A stretch of 64,000 nucleotides of DNA from Streptomyces polyasparticus (GCF_014493765.1 NZ_JACTVJ010000014.1:186001-250000), one strand, 5' to 3'; counted from the first letter of the stretch, positions 43,595 through 52,432 are shown. Numbers and translations: made by a program. Notes: generated by a model from the letters alone, not told the origin.

Positions 43595-45334
43595 ATGGAG
43601 ACCGAGTCGGAGCCCTACGTCCGTCTTGCGACCCTGCGGCAGCTGCACCAGGTGGTCGCCGAGCTGAACACCGCGCGCAGCCTTGCCGACACCCTGCAGG
43701 CCGTCGCGGACGGCGTCGTGACCGGGCTCGGATATGAGCTCGGCTGCGTGAATCTCGTACGGCCCGACGGCGACCTGGTGGTCGCCGCTTTCGCGGGCAA
43801 TCCCGCCGCCGAGGCCCTCATCACCGGACGCGTGGGATCGCGCGCCTCCTGGGAGCGCCGGCTCGCCATGGGCGAGGCCTGGGGCTCGCTGCGCTTCATC
43901 CCGCACACCGAGGGCTGGGTACTCGTCGAGGACGATGTGCCGCAGTGGCACACGGACGGCCCCGAGCCCCGCTTCGAGGACGAGTGGCACCCCAGCGACC
44001 GCCTCTATGCGCCGATGTACGCCACCGGATCCTCCAGCGGCGAGCTGATCGGCGTCCTGTCCGTGGACCGGCCGCGCAACGGCCGCAAGCCGGGCGCCTG
44101 GGGCCAGGAAGCGCTCCAGATGTACGCATTCCAGGCCGCGATTGCAATCAGTAATGCGCGACTTCGAGCAAACATGCAGCGGGCACTGGTCAGACTCGAA
44201 CGCGAGCAGCAGGCGCTGCGGGCCAGCGAGGAGTCCTTCCGGCAGGCCTTCGAGTACGCGCCGAGCGGCATGGCCATCGCCGAGATGGGCGGTGACCAGC
44301 ACGGCCGGATCCTGCGCACCAACGACGCGCTGTGCCGGCTGCTCGGCCGCCCCGCCGCCGCGATGCGCCGCTACTCCTTCTCCGACCTGGTCCACCCCGA
44401 GGACATCGGCACGCTCCTGCGGACCTCCGCCGAAGGCGGCCGGGCCGAGCTGCGCCTCGGGCGGCGCGACGGCACGTTCCTGTGGGTCTCGCTGCGCAAC
44501 TCCGTCGTGGCCGATGCCACGGACGGCCCCCGGTTTCTGCTCACGCACGTCGAGGACATCGAGGAGCGCAAGCGACGCGAGCTGCATCTCGCGCACCGCG
44601 CCTCGCACGACGCCCTGACGGGTCTGCCCAACAGCGCCGAGCTGCGTTCGCGGCTCGGCTCCCGGCTGTGCGGGCGGCCGCAGTCCGTGCCGCAGAGCCC
44701 CATCGAGTCGCTCGACGCGGCCTACGGCGCACCGCCCGCCGCGTACGACGGCGGCATGGCCTATGACGCCAACGCCTCCCCCTACGACTCCCACGCCTCG
44801 CCGTCGTACGACTCCAACGGCCATGGCTTCGACTTCGGGCGTGCGGCCGCCGACTCCGCACTGACCGGCAGTGGCTATGGCGTCTACGACCACCACGTCC
44901 ATGTGGTCGCTCCGCAGAGCGACCACGACGACGGGACCAAGGGGCTCGCGGTGCTGTTCTGCGATCTCGACGGGTTCAAGTCGATCAACGACCGGTTCGG
45001 GCACCACACGGGCGACGCCGTGCTCATCGAGGTGGCACGGCGGCTGACCAGCGGGGTGCGCGACGGGGACACGGTGGCGCGGCTCGGCGGTGACGAGTTC
45101 GTGGTGCTCGCCGACGGTCTGGGCCGCGCGGATGCCGCGGATCTGGCGGTACGGCTGCGCAACGCGATCATTCCGCCGATCCGGGTGGACGGCCGCGCGG
45201 TGCGGGTCGGGGCGAGCTTCGGCATCGGCTGGGCACATTGCGGGATGTCTGCGGACGAAGTGCTGCAGTCGGCGGACCAGAGGATGTACATCGAGAAAAG
45301 GTCACGTGCCAAACAGCACAGGCGAGCCGGGTAA
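43595..45334 (+). CDS. cdgB: GAF-PAS-GGDEF diguanylate cyclase, CdgB-like
   Basis: 579 residues. A GAF domain (about 15-190) is followed by a coiled linker, a PAS/PAC domain (about 210-330) and a GGDEF domain. The catalytic loop is RLGGDEFVVL and is intact. RDGD, five residues before it, is the RxxD product-inhibition site. Metal-binding VLFCDLDGFKSIND is present. An unusual insert of about 80-90 residues, rich in Tyr, Asp, Ser and Ala (YDANASPYDSHASPSYDS), splits the first helix of the GGDEF domain from its core. It makes c-di-GMP, which controls development through BldD. GGGGAGAG precedes the ATG. Confidence 0.92.
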   Translation: METESEPYVRLATLRQLHQVVAELNTARSLADTLQAVADGVVTGLGYELGCVNLVRPDGDLVVAAFAGNPAAEALITGRVGSRASWERRLAMGEAWGSLRFIPHTEGWVLVEDDVPQWHTDGPEPRFEDEWHPSDRLYAPMYATGSSSGELIGVLSVDRPRNGRKPGAWGQEALQMYAFQAAIAISNARLRANMQRALVRLEREQQALRASEESFRQAFEYAPSGMAIAEMGGDQHGRILRTNDALCRLLGRPAAAMRRYSFSDLVHPEDIGTLLRTSAEGGRAELRLGRRDGTFLWVSLRNSVVADATDGPRFLLTHVEDIEERKRRELHLAHRASHDALTGLPNSAELRSRLGSRLCGRPQSVPQSPIESLDAAYGAPPAAYDGGMAYDANASPYDSHASPSYDSNGHGFDFGRAAADSALTGSGYGVYDHHVHVVAPQSDHDDGTKGLAVLFCDLDGFKSINDRFGHHTGDAVLIEVARRLTSGVRDGDTVARLGGDEFVVLADGLGRADAADLAVRLRNAIIPPIRVDGRAVRVGASFGIGWAHCGMSADEVLQSADQRMYIEKRSRAKQHRRAG

Positions 45335-45506
45335 TCCCAGGTCAGCTGTGTTTCCTCGGCAACAGCCCCCGAGGGGGTCACTCGAACCGGGTACGCTCGG
45401 CCGGATACGTATCGCTGAGTTCCTGCCTGTACGCATCGCTGCGTAGGCCCGGCCTGCATCGTTACGTAGGCCCGTTCGATCGACCTGCCTGAGGAGTGAC
45501 CTGGGG

Positions 45507-46460
45507 ATGACCACGCCCGGCGACAACGGCGCGCGCACGCCCGAGGAAGAGGACCCGTTCGGCTATCTCTACGCCGACGGGCAGGCCGCCGGCGCCACCC
45601 CGCCGCCCGGCGGCGGTGGCTACGGCTACCCCGGCCGCACCTCCTCGTACCACCAGGTCCGCCCGGTCGGCGAGCGGCAGTACGGGCAGCAGGCCCAGGC
45701 TCCGCAGGGTTACGGGCAGCCCCAGGCCCAGCAGAGCTACGGCCAGGCGCACTACTCGGCGCCGGAGACCTACCAGCCCGCCGACGCCACCCGGGCGATC
45801 CCGTCGCAGGGCTCCTCGCACGGCGGCGGACGCGGGCGCGGCCCGAACTCCAAGGGCCTGATGATCGGCGCGGTCGCCGTGGTCGCGGCCGTGGTGGTCG
45901 GTATCGGCATAGCGATCCTCGGCGGGGACGACGGCGACAAGGACCCGCAGGCCGGGTCGGGCGGTGACACCGGGGCCACGACCGGCCAGAGTTCAAAGCC
46001 GTCCGCGTCCGCCGACGACAAGAAGGACGACGAGCCGCTCGAGCTGCCGAAGACCGATGCGAAGGTCCTCCAGCTCACCCCGCCGGCGGCGGTGGCCTCC
46101 GACGTCAAGGGCTCGAAGGCCGGGGCGTACGTGGCCGGGTTCAACCAGGTGGGTGCGGCGCTGACCTGGCAGATCGACAGCTTCGAGAAGGCCGGCTCGT
46201 ACAGCCTGCGCGTGCGGTACGGCGTGCCCGGCGAGGACACGACCGGCACACTCACCGTCAACGGCGACCGGCAGACACGGCCGCTGATGATGAAGAACTA
46301 CGGTGCCCCGGCCGGCGATTGGGAGAAGGGCTGGTTCACCACCTATGCGGTGGTCCAGCTCAAGAAGGGCACGAACGTCATCACGCTGTCGTGCGAGCAG
46401 AGCGACAAGTGCAACGCGAACATCGACCAGATGTGGCTGGTCGAGGGCACCAAGGGCTAG
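45507..46460 (+). CDS. Membrane-anchored protein with a C-terminal CBM35/CBM6-like domain
   Basis: 317 residues. The cytosolic N-terminus is low in complexity (Gly, Tyr, Gln; QGYGQPQAQQSYGQ). A single membrane segment lies near residue 120 (LMIGAVAVVAAVVVGIGIAI). The exported part has an acidic linker and a beta-sandwich of about 120 residues (AALTWQIDSFEKAGSYSLRV; MMKNYGAPAGDWEKGWFTTY), like the carbohydrate-binding modules CBM35/CBM6. It may bind cell-wall or extracellular glycans. GAGGAG is 11 nt before the ATG. It follows the cyclase gene on the same strand after a 170-base gap. Confidence 0.78.
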   Translation: MTTPGDNGARTPEEEDPFGYLYADGQAAGATPPPGGGGYGYPGRTSSYHQVRPVGERQYGQQAQAPQGYGQPQAQQSYGQAHYSAPETYQPADATRAIPSQGSSHGGGRGRGPNSKGLMIGAVAVVAAVVVGIGIAILGGDDGDKDPQAGSGGDTGATTGQSSKPSASADDKKDDEPLELPKTDAKVLQLTPPAAVASDVKGSKAGAYVAGFNQVGAALTWQIDSFEKAGSYSLRVRYGVPGEDTTGTLTVNGDRQTRPLMMKNYGAPAGDWEKGWFTTYAVVQLKKGTNVITLSCEQSDKCNANIDQMWLVEGTKG

Positions 46461-46494
46461 GGCCGATCCACACGGGCAGGCCCTGCCCCCTCGC

Positions 46495-47346
46495 TCACCC
46501 CTCCAGCTGGCGCAGGAAGTGTGCCACCGTCCCGGCCATCGCCTCGCGGGCCGGGACGAGGTATTTCCGGGGGTCGACGGCCGAGGGGTGGGCCTCCAGG
46601 AAGGCGCGGACGGCGCCGGTGAAGGCGGTGTTGAGGGCCGTGCCCACGTTGATCTTCAGCATGCCGGAGCGCACGGCCTCGCGGATCTCCGCGTCCGGTA
46701 CGCCGCTTGAGCCGTGCAGGACGAGGGGGACAGGGACGGCCCGCTGCAGTGCGGCGATCAACTCGTGGTCGAGCGCGGCCGTGCGCTCGGTCATCGCGTG
46801 CGAGGAGCCGACGGCGACGGCGAGGGCGTCCACGCCGGTGGCCTCCACGTAGGCCCGCGCCTCGTCCGGGTCCGTCCGTACGCCGGGGGCGTGCGCGTCG
46901 AGCGGCGGCTCGCCCTCCTTGCCGCCGACCTTGCCGAGCTCGGCCTCGACCCAGATGCCGCGCTCGTGGCCCCAACGCACCGCTTCCGCCGTCGCTTTGA
47001 CGTTCTCCGCGTACGTCATCTTCGAGGCGTCGAACATGACGGAGCTGAAGCCCTCGGCGTGGGCGCGCTTGAGAAGGTCCTCGCTGACGACGTGGTCGAG
47101 GTGCAGGGAGAGCCGGGCGCGGCTGGTGCCGGCAACCGCCTTTGCCGCGGCGGCTATGGCGGTGAGGCTCCCGCCGTGGAACTTCACGGCGTTCTCGGAG
47201 ATCTGCAGGATGGCGTCGGCGCCGGCCTGCTCGGCGCCGGTGGCTATCGCTTCGGCGTGCTCCAGTGTGATGACGTTGAAGGCGGCGACGGCTCGGTTGT
47301 TCTGCCGTGCGGCGGCGATGAGTTCACCGGTGGTGGCGAGCGGCAT
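46495..47346 (-). CDS. Class II ketose-bisphosphate aldolase (GatY/KbaY type)
   Basis: 283 residues, a zinc-dependent TIM-barrel aldolase. Metal- and substrate-binding signatures are LSLHLDHVVSEDLLKRA, SVMFDASKMTYAENV, VEAELGKVGGKE, LVLHGSSGVPDAEIR and KINVGTALNTAFT. The length and motifs match tagatose-bisphosphate aldolases rather than long Fba enzymes. It lies downstream of a PfkB kinase, so the pair could phosphorylate a ketose-6-P or -1-P and split it into triose phosphates. GGGGGA precedes the ATG. Repeat copy 5 separates it from the kinase gene. Confidence 0.88.
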   Translation of the reverse strand: MPLATTGELIAAARQNNRAVAAFNVITLEHAEAIATGAEQAGADAILQISENAVKFHGGSLTAIAAAAKAVAGTSRARLSLHLDHVVSEDLLKRAHAEGFSSVMFDASKMTYAENVKATAEAVRWGHERGIWVEAELGKVGGKEGEPPLDAHAPGVRTDPDEARAYVEATGVDALAVAVGSSHAMTERTAALDHELIAALQRAVPVPLVLHGSSGVPDAEIREAVRSGMLKINVGTALNTAFTGAVRAFLEAHPSAVDPRKYLVPAREAMAGTVAHFLRQLEG

Positions 47347-47409
47347 GGGTCCCCCTGGTGTGTGCGGGTGCGGGTGCGGGTGCGTTGTCGGGTGCGGCTG
47401 AGTGGGTGG

Positions 47410-47521
47410 GCGCCTGCGGCGGGCTGATTCCCCCTACCCGCCCCTTCCCGAAACCGGGGCCCTGCCCCGGACCCCCGCATCCGAGCTCCGCTCGGATCTG
47501 CTCAATCGCCGCAGGGGCTGG
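47410..47521 (-). repeat. Streptomyces intergenic repeat, copy 5 (reverse orientation)
   Basis: Starts GCGCCTGCGGCGGGCTGATT and ends ATCGCCGCAGGGGCTGG, with ATCCGAGC-TCC-GCTCGGAT inside. It lies between the aldolase and PfkB genes, both on the minus strand, and may limit readthrough between them. Confidence 0.88.
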
Positions 47522-47528
47522 AGGGGAA

Positions 47529-48449
47529 TCACGCCGCATCAGCGCGCTCCACCACCTGCACCCCGGCCACGAACGACTCGTAGGCCGTCGCGTCGAACTC
47601 CCCCGCCGCCGGGGCGAGTACGGTCGCCGCCGACAGCGCGACCGCCGAGGCCAACCGACGGGGCCATGGCTCACCCGAGACGAGACCCGACAGCAGGGCC
47701 GCCACGGCCGAGTCACCCGCTCCCGTCGGGTTCCCCGAAACGCGCGCGGGAGGCTTGGCCTGCCACATGCCTTCGGGCGTCGCGGCCAGGAGGCCCGAGG
47801 GGCCGAGGGAGGCGACCACCGCGTGGGCGCCGCGGCGGCGGGCGGCCCGCGTGGCGGGCAACGGATCCCAGGAGCCCGTGAGTTCGGCCAGCTCGTCCGC
47901 GTTCGGCTTGACGATGTCGGGGCGCGCGGCGATCCCGCGGCGCAGCGGTTCCCCGCTGGTGTCGAGCAGGACGGGGACGCCCGCGCCGCGTGCTCCCCGT
48001 ATGAGATGGGCGTACGAGCCGACCGGCACACCCGGCGGCAAGGAGCCGCACAGGGCCACCGCCGACGCGGACGTCAGGAGCTCCTCGTACGAGGAGAGGA
48101 AGGCGGACCACTCGGAGGGCGCGATCAGCGGTCCCGGCTCGTTGAGCTGCGTCGTGTCACCGGACGCGGCATCGACGACGGCGACCGTACGGCGGGTGGC
48201 GCCGGCGACCGGGAAGAGCGCGTCGCAAACGCCCGTGAGCCCCGCGCGCAGCGCCTCGCCCGTCGCGCCGCCCACGAAGCCCGTGACCGTGACGTCGTGG
48301 CCGAGGGCCGCGAGCACGCGGGCGACGTTGAGGCCCTTGCCGCCGGGGCGTTCGGTGACGGTGGCGACCCGGTGCGAGGAGTGCGGCACGAGACGGTCGA
48401 CGCGGTACGTCAGGTCCAGGGCCGTGTTCAGCGTGACCGTGAGGATCAC
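47529..48449 (-). CDS. PfkB-family 1-phosphofructokinase/tagatose-6-phosphate kinase
   Basis: 306 residues. It begins VILTVTLNTALDLTYRVDRL, has the substrate loop PGGKGLNVARVLAALGHDV, and the catalytic anion hole NPTGAGDSAVAALLSG. These are the LacC/FruK branch of the ribokinase fold. The GTG at 48449 is chosen because a G-rich ribosome site lies about 8 nt upstream; the GTG at 48458 is an alternative. It lies between the aldolase and nagA, all on one strand, though a strong terminator separates it from nagA. Substrate is probably a ketose-6-P or -1-P of amino-sugar origin. Confidence 0.85.
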   Translation of the reverse strand: MILTVTLNTALDLTYRVDRLVPHSSHRVATVTERPGGKGLNVARVLAALGHDVTVTGFVGGATGEALRAGLTGVCDALFPVAGATRRTVAVVDAASGDTTQLNEPGPLIAPSEWSAFLSSYEELLTSASAVALCGSLPPGVPVGSYAHLIRGARGAGVPVLLDTSGEPLRRGIAARPDIVKPNADELAELTGSWDPLPATRAARRRGAHAVVASLGPSGLLAATPEGMWQAKPPARVSGNPTGAGDSAVAALLSGLVSGEPWPRRLASAVALSAATVLAPAAGEFDATAYESFVAGVQVVERADAA

Positions 48450-48557
48450 GGGTGCCACCCCCCGGAGTGCGTGATCGTGCGTGTTCGGGGTCCGCTCGCG
48501 ACACCTTCTGTCACTCGCTTGCGTGAAACGAGCGGCGGACCCGGGCCTGATCATGCC

Positions 48558-48601
48558 AAAAAGGAGGCGGTCAGCCCAGAGGTCAGAGCCAACCGCCTCC
48601 T
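48558..48601 (-). terminator. Intrinsic terminator after nagA, with a T run
   Basis: On the minus strand AGGAGGCGGT pairs with ACCGCCTCCT across a 20-nt loop and is followed by five T residues. T runs are uncommon in this window. Confidence 0.8.
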
Positions 48602-48630
48602 AGGAGAGCGGGATTCAACGAGGGGTCAAA

Positions 48631-49791
48631 TCACCCCAGTTGGGGATCCACCACCCATTCGCCCCGGCGCATCACGCCGACGACCGAGTAGCCGCCGTCG
48701 AGCACCACGAGGTCCGCGTACTTGCCGGGCTCCAGCGAGCCGACCTCGTCGTACGCGCCGATCAGCTTGGCCGGGTTGGCCGAGATGGCCCGTACGACGT
48801 CCTCGATGGGGAGCCGGTCGATGGTCACCGCGCGCTTGAAGGCGCGGTCGAGGGTCAGCGTGGAGCCGGCGATCGAGCCCTCGGAGCCGTCCTCGGTGAC
48901 CAGGCGCGCGACCGAGTCCTTCACCTCGACGGCGAGCGGGCCGAGCATGTACTCGCCGTCGCCGAAGCCCGCCGCGTCCATCGCGTCCGTGATGAAGGCG
49001 ACGCGGGAGGCGCCCGCCCGGTGGAAGGCGAGCTCCAGGGCGGCGGGGTGCAGGTGGGTGCCGTCGTTGATGAGCTCGACCGTGACGCGCTCGTCCTCCA
49101 GGAGCGCGACGATCGGGCCGGGCAGGCGGTGGCCGATCGCGGGCATCGCGTTGTAGAGGTGGGTGGCCACGGTGGCGCCCGCCTCGATGGCCTCGACGGT
49201 CTGCTCGTACGTGGCGTCGGTGTGGCCGACCGCCGCGATCACGCCGTGCTCGGCGAGCAGCCGTACGGAGTCGATGCCGCCGGGCATCTCCGTGGCCAGC
49301 GTGAACATCCGGGCCTGGCCTCGGGCGGCGTCCATCAGCTTGCGCACGGCCGCCGGGTCGGGGTCGCGCAGGAGGGACTCGTCGTGGGCGCCCTTGCGGC
49401 AGGGCGAGATGAACGGGCCCTCGAAGTGGATGCCTGCGATCTCGCCCTGCTCGGCCAGCTCGGAGAGCATGCCGGCGCGCTGCGCGAGGAAGTCCATGTC
49501 ACCGGTGACGGTCGAGGCCACGAGCGTGGTCGTGCCGTGCTCGCGGTGCGTCCGCACGCCCTTGAGCACCTCGTCCACCGTGCCGGACGTGAAGGAGGCT
49601 CCACCGCCGCCGTGGTTGTGGATGTCCACGAAACCGGGCACGACCCAGTGGCCGGACAGGTCGACGGCCGGGGCGTCCGGCTCCGCGGCGCCCGCGATCC
49701 GGCCCGCGTCGTCGACGATGACCCGGCCGTCGGTGACGGTTCCGGTGGGCAGCACCACCCGGGCGCCGGTGAGTACCTTGCGTACGGCCAT
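48631..49791 (-). CDS. nagA: N-acetylglucosamine-6-phosphate deacetylase
   Basis: 386 residues, an amidohydrolase-fold deacetylase. Metal ligands are visible in VDIHNHGGGGASF, the Glu of HFEGPFISPCRKGAH, the His of AVGHTDATYEQ and ATHLYNAM, and the catalytic Asp of AFITDAMDAAG. It converts GlcNAc-6-P to GlcN-6-P plus acetate. It is the second gene of a kinase-nagA operon: its ATG overlaps the kinase stop by one base. It also takes the product of MurQ. Both GlcNAc-6-P and GlcN-6-P are known DasR ligands. Confidence 0.95.
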   Translation of the reverse strand: MAVRKVLTGARVVLPTGTVTDGRVIVDDAGRIAGAAEPDAPAVDLSGHWVVPGFVDIHNHGGGGASFTSGTVDEVLKGVRTHREHGTTTLVASTVTGDMDFLAQRAGMLSELAEQGEIAGIHFEGPFISPCRKGAHDESLLRDPDPAAVRKLMDAARGQARMFTLATEMPGGIDSVRLLAEHGVIAAVGHTDATYEQTVEAIEAGATVATHLYNAMPAIGHRLPGPIVALLEDERVTVELINDGTHLHPAALELAFHRAGASRVAFITDAMDAAGFGDGEYMLGPLAVEVKDSVARLVTEDGSEGSIAGSTLTLDRAFKRAVTIDRLPIEDVVRAISANPAKLIGAYDEVGSLEPGKYADLVVLDGGYSVVGVMRRGEWVVDPQLG

Positions 49792-50789
49792 CAGGTGGTT
49801 ACCTCCGGGGTGGAGTCGTGGGGTGCGGACTCGGGTGCGGACTGAGGTGCGGACTGTGCGGGTACGCGGTCACCGGCTTCGAGCAGATCCCAGGCGAGGA
49901 GCCCCGCGCCCAGGCGGCCCGCGGTGTCCCCGAGGGCCGCGGGGACGATCGCCGGCAGCGACTGGAACGTGATCCGCTTCTCGACGGCCGCCCGCAGCGG
50001 TGTGAACAAGGTTTCCCCGGCTTCGGCGAGACCGCCACCGATGATCAGCGTGCGGGGGTCGAGGAGGGTGACGGCAGTGACCAGACCGTCGGCGAGTGCG
50101 TCGATCGCGTGCTGCCACACCTCGGCCGCGCGCGGATCACCCGATTCGACGGCCTTGGCGCAGTCGGCGGCGTCCGCTTCCGGGTCGCCGCTGGCCTCGG
50201 CCCAGGCCTGCGTCACGGCGGAGGCGCTGGCGTAGCGCTCGAGGCAGCCGCTCTGCCGGCAGCCGCAGGAGATGCCGCCGGGGCGTACGACGATGTGCCC
50301 GATCTCGCCCGCGCTGCCGTGCGCGCCCGGCTCGATCACGCCGTTGATGCCGATCGCGCCGGCGATCCCGGTGCCGAGCGGCAGGAAGAGGAACCGGTCG
50401 GCGCCCTTGCCGGCCCCGATCCGCCCCTCCGCGAGCCCTCCGGTGCGCACGTCGTGGCCGAGCGCCACGGGGATGCCGAGCCGCTCGTGCAGCAGATCCC
50501 TGAGCGGTACGTTCTCCCAGCCCAGGTTGGCGGCGAAGAGCGCGATACCGCGCTCGGTGTCGACGATCCCGGGGATCGCCACACCCGCGGCCTCGGCCCG
50601 CTGCCCGTATTTCTCTTCCCCGTACGCGCACAGCTCGGCCGCGAAGTCGAGGATGGACTCGATCACCGCGTCGGCGCCGCGTTCGCGCCCGGTGCGGCGG
50701 CGGGCCTCGTGCAGCAGTGCGCCGTCCGCCCCGACCAGGGCGGCCTTCATTCCGGTGCCGCCCACGTCGAGGGCGATGACATGTCTCAC
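49791..50789 (-). CDS. nagK: ROK-family sugar kinase, probably N-acetylglucosamine kinase
   Basis: 332 residues. DVGGTGMKAALVGADGALL is the ATP phosphate loop, GHDVRTGGLAEGRIG the sugar-binding part, and CGCRQSGCLERYASASAV the zinc-binding ROK signature. No DNA-binding domain is present, so it is an enzyme rather than a ROK repressor. It probably phosphorylates GlcNAc for the downstream NagA, to which it is coupled. The C-terminus has a Ser/Ala/Pro tail (QSAPQSAPESAP). The GTG at 50789 lacks a good ribosome site and may be leaderless. A DasR-like operator lies about 30-45 bases upstream. Confidence 0.9.
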   Translation of the reverse strand: MRHVIALDVGGTGMKAALVGADGALLHEARRRTGRERGADAVIESILDFAAELCAYGEEKYGQRAEAAGVAIPGIVDTERGIALFAANLGWENVPLRDLLHERLGIPVALGHDVRTGGLAEGRIGAGKGADRFLFLPLGTGIAGAIGINGVIEPGAHGSAGEIGHIVVRPGGISCGCRQSGCLERYASASAVTQAWAEASGDPEADAADCAKAVESGDPRAAEVWQHAIDALADGLVTAVTLLDPRTLIIGGGLAEAGETLFTPLRAAVEKRITFQSLPAIVPAALGDTAGRLGAGLLAWDLLEAGDRVPAQSAPQSAPESAPHDSTPEVTT

Positions 50790-50816
50790 GGGGACAGTGT
50801 GGCGCGTCTCCCCAAG

Positions 50817-50832
50817 AAAGGTCTAGTCCACT
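50817..50832. promoter_or_regulatory. Candidate DasR (dre) operator upstream of nagK-nagA
   Basis: AAAGGTCTAGTCCACT matches the dre consensus at 13 of 16 positions. DasR control of nagKA is known in S. coelicolor, which supports this site. Confidence 0.72.
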
Positions 50833-50855
50833 TACGTCCGCGCTCGCACGCGTGT

Positions 50856-50891
50856 CCCGTACGGATGTCCCGTACGGGCGCTTCGTACGGG
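50856..50891. repeat. Three CCCGTACGGG palindromic words in the nagK-terD promoter gap
   Basis: CCCGTACGG at 50856, CCCGTACGGG at 50869 and CGTACGGG at 50884, spaced 13 and 13-15 bases. They lie 125-160 bases upstream of the terD start. Confidence 0.6.
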
Positions 50892-51015
50892 AGTGCGACC
50901 GAAAGCGGACGGCCGGGCTGGAACCATGCCCGGGACGGATGCGTTGGAGGGGGTGAGGGTAGCTTCGGGGACGACTCGCAGCACCCGCATACACATTTAG
51001 GGGAAAGGGACCTCC

Positions 51016-51591
51016 ATGGCTGTAAGCCTGTCCAAGGGCGGCAATGTCTCGCTGACCAAGGAGGCACCGGGTCTGACCGCTGTCACCGTGGGCCTCGGCT
51101 GGGACGTCCGCACCACCACCGGCACGGACTTCGACCTCGACGCCTCGGCGATCGCGGTCAAGGCTGACGGCAAGGTCTTCTCGGACGGCCACTTCGTCTT
51201 CTTCAACAACAAGGCGACGGCCGACCAGACCATCGTCCACACCGGTGACAACCGCACCGGCGAGGGCGCCGGCGACGACGAGGCGATCAACGTCAACCTC
51301 GCCGGTCTGCCGGCCGAGATCGACAAGATCGTCTTCCCGGTCTCGATCTACGACGCGGAGTCCCGCTCGCAGAACTTCGGCCAGGTGCGCAACGCGTACA
51401 TCCGCATCATCAACCAGGCGGGCGGCACCGAGATCGCGCGCTACGACCTCTCCGAGGACGCGGCCACCGAGACCGCGATGGTCTTCGGCGAGCTGTACCG
51501 CAATGGTGCGGAGTGGAAGTTCCGCGCCGTGGGCCAGGGCTACGCCTCGGGCCTCGCGGGCATCGCGCAGGACTTCGGGGTCAACCTCTGA
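51016..51591 (+). CDS. terD: TerD-family tellurium resistance/stress protein
   Basis: 191 residues with the full TerD fold: [20 protein letters not shown] at the start, [20 protein letters not shown] (calcium-binding Asp residues), [20 protein letters not shown], and a C-terminal [20 protein letters not shown]. TerD proteins bind calcium and are tied to stress and development in Streptomyces; tellurite resistance is not proved for all. AAAGGGA precedes the ATG. It is a single gene here, without terB or terC neighbours. Confidence 0.95.
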   Translation: MAVSLSKGGNVSLTKEAPGLTAVTVGLGWDVRTTTGTDFDLDASAIAVKADGKVFSDGHFVFFNNKATADQTIVHTGDNRTGEGAGDDEAINVNLAGLPAEIDKIVFPVSIYDAESRSQNFGQVRNAYIRIINQAGGTEIARYDLSEDAATETAMVFGELYRNGAEWKFRAVGQGYASGLAGIAQDFGVNL

Positions 51592-51616
51592 GGCCTGCTC
51601 AGGTCCTGACCTGATC

Positions 51617-51642
51617 GCCCGGTCCGCTGTTGCGGGCCGGGC
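51617..51642. terminator. Terminator between terD and the Uma2 gene
   Basis: GCCCGGTCCGC pairs with GCGGGCCGGGC (one wobble) over a TGTT loop, between two convergent genes. Confidence 0.75.
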
Positions 51643-51672
51643 GGTTCGCTTTCGTGGACCGGTGGCAGCGGG

Positions 51673-52335
51673 TCAGTAGGCCAGGTCTTCCCAGCTGATG
51701 CTCATGGCGAAAGGTTCGGGGAAGTCGATGGACGGACCGGTCGGCTCCCATTCACCGACGGGCATGTACACGACGGGACGGAGCGGCTGGACCGTATGCC
51801 CGGACTGGTCGACGGTGTACAGGTCGTACGCCTTCACCGACGCCACATCCCAGGTCCCGCCGATGTCCAGCCTGATCTCCCAGTACCAGGGGATTCCAGC
51901 CTCGGCATACCGCTCCATCTTCCACTCCCGGCGAGTGTCAGTGTCCGAGTTGGAGAGCACCTCGCCCACCAGCACGGTGTCGTCGGTGAAGGTGTCGGCC
52001 TCTCGGGGCAGGCAGCGGCGGACGAAGAAGTCGGGGGTGAGGAAGCTGGACTTGTCGGCCTTGAAGAAGATGTTGGTCTCTACCTCGACCTCCCAGCATT
52101 GCCGCCGCTCACCGTCAGTGCCCGCCCGCATCGCGCGTCGCGCGTTGACTTCGAGGGCGTTGCACACACGCCTGGCCGCTCGCTGGTGCCCCATCAGAGG
52201 ACGCCTGTTCCACACGACCCTGCCCTCCCACAACTCGACGTCCTTCGCGACGTCGCCAGGAAGCTGATCCAGTTCCTCCCAGGTCATGGTCTCGGGCAGG
52301 TCCTTCCCGAAAGCTTCGGGTCCGCTCGATGACAT
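51673..52335 (-). CDS. Uma2-family (DUF820) putative restriction-like nuclease
   Basis: 220 residues. MTWEELDQLPGDVAKDVELWEGRVV is the typical start of the Uma2 domain, and the PD-(D/E)xK residues are expected in VEVETNIFFKADKSSFLTPDFFV and LVGEVLSNSDTDTRREWKMERYAEAG (Asp of TPDFF, Glu of GEV and Lys of WKMERY). Streptomyces carry many copies; the biological role is not settled. GGAGG precedes the ATG. Codon use is slightly less GC-biased than the neighbours, as often seen for this mobile family. Confidence 0.85.
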   Translation of the reverse strand: MSSSGPEAFGKDLPETMTWEELDQLPGDVAKDVELWEGRVVWNRRPLMGHQRAARRVCNALEVNARRAMRAGTDGERRQCWEVEVETNIFFKADKSSFLTPDFFVRRCLPREADTFTDDTVLVGEVLSNSDTDTRREWKMERYAEAGIPWYWEIRLDIGGTWDVASVKAYDLYTVDQSGHTVQPLRPVVYMPVGEWEPTGPSIDFPEPFAMSISWEDLAY

Positions 52336-52432
52336 GTGGCCTCCACGGTTCGTGCTGCGCCAAGTTCAAGGTAGCCGAGGGGCCGAGGTCCATCGGGGTA
52401 TCGGGCGAGCTGTCACTCCGTAGGCTGGCCGC

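Noticed and set aside
51673-52335. Uma2 gene as evidence of a transposon or prophage
   Set aside because: No terminal repeats, transposase or target duplication are visible; Uma2 genes are common in Streptomyces.
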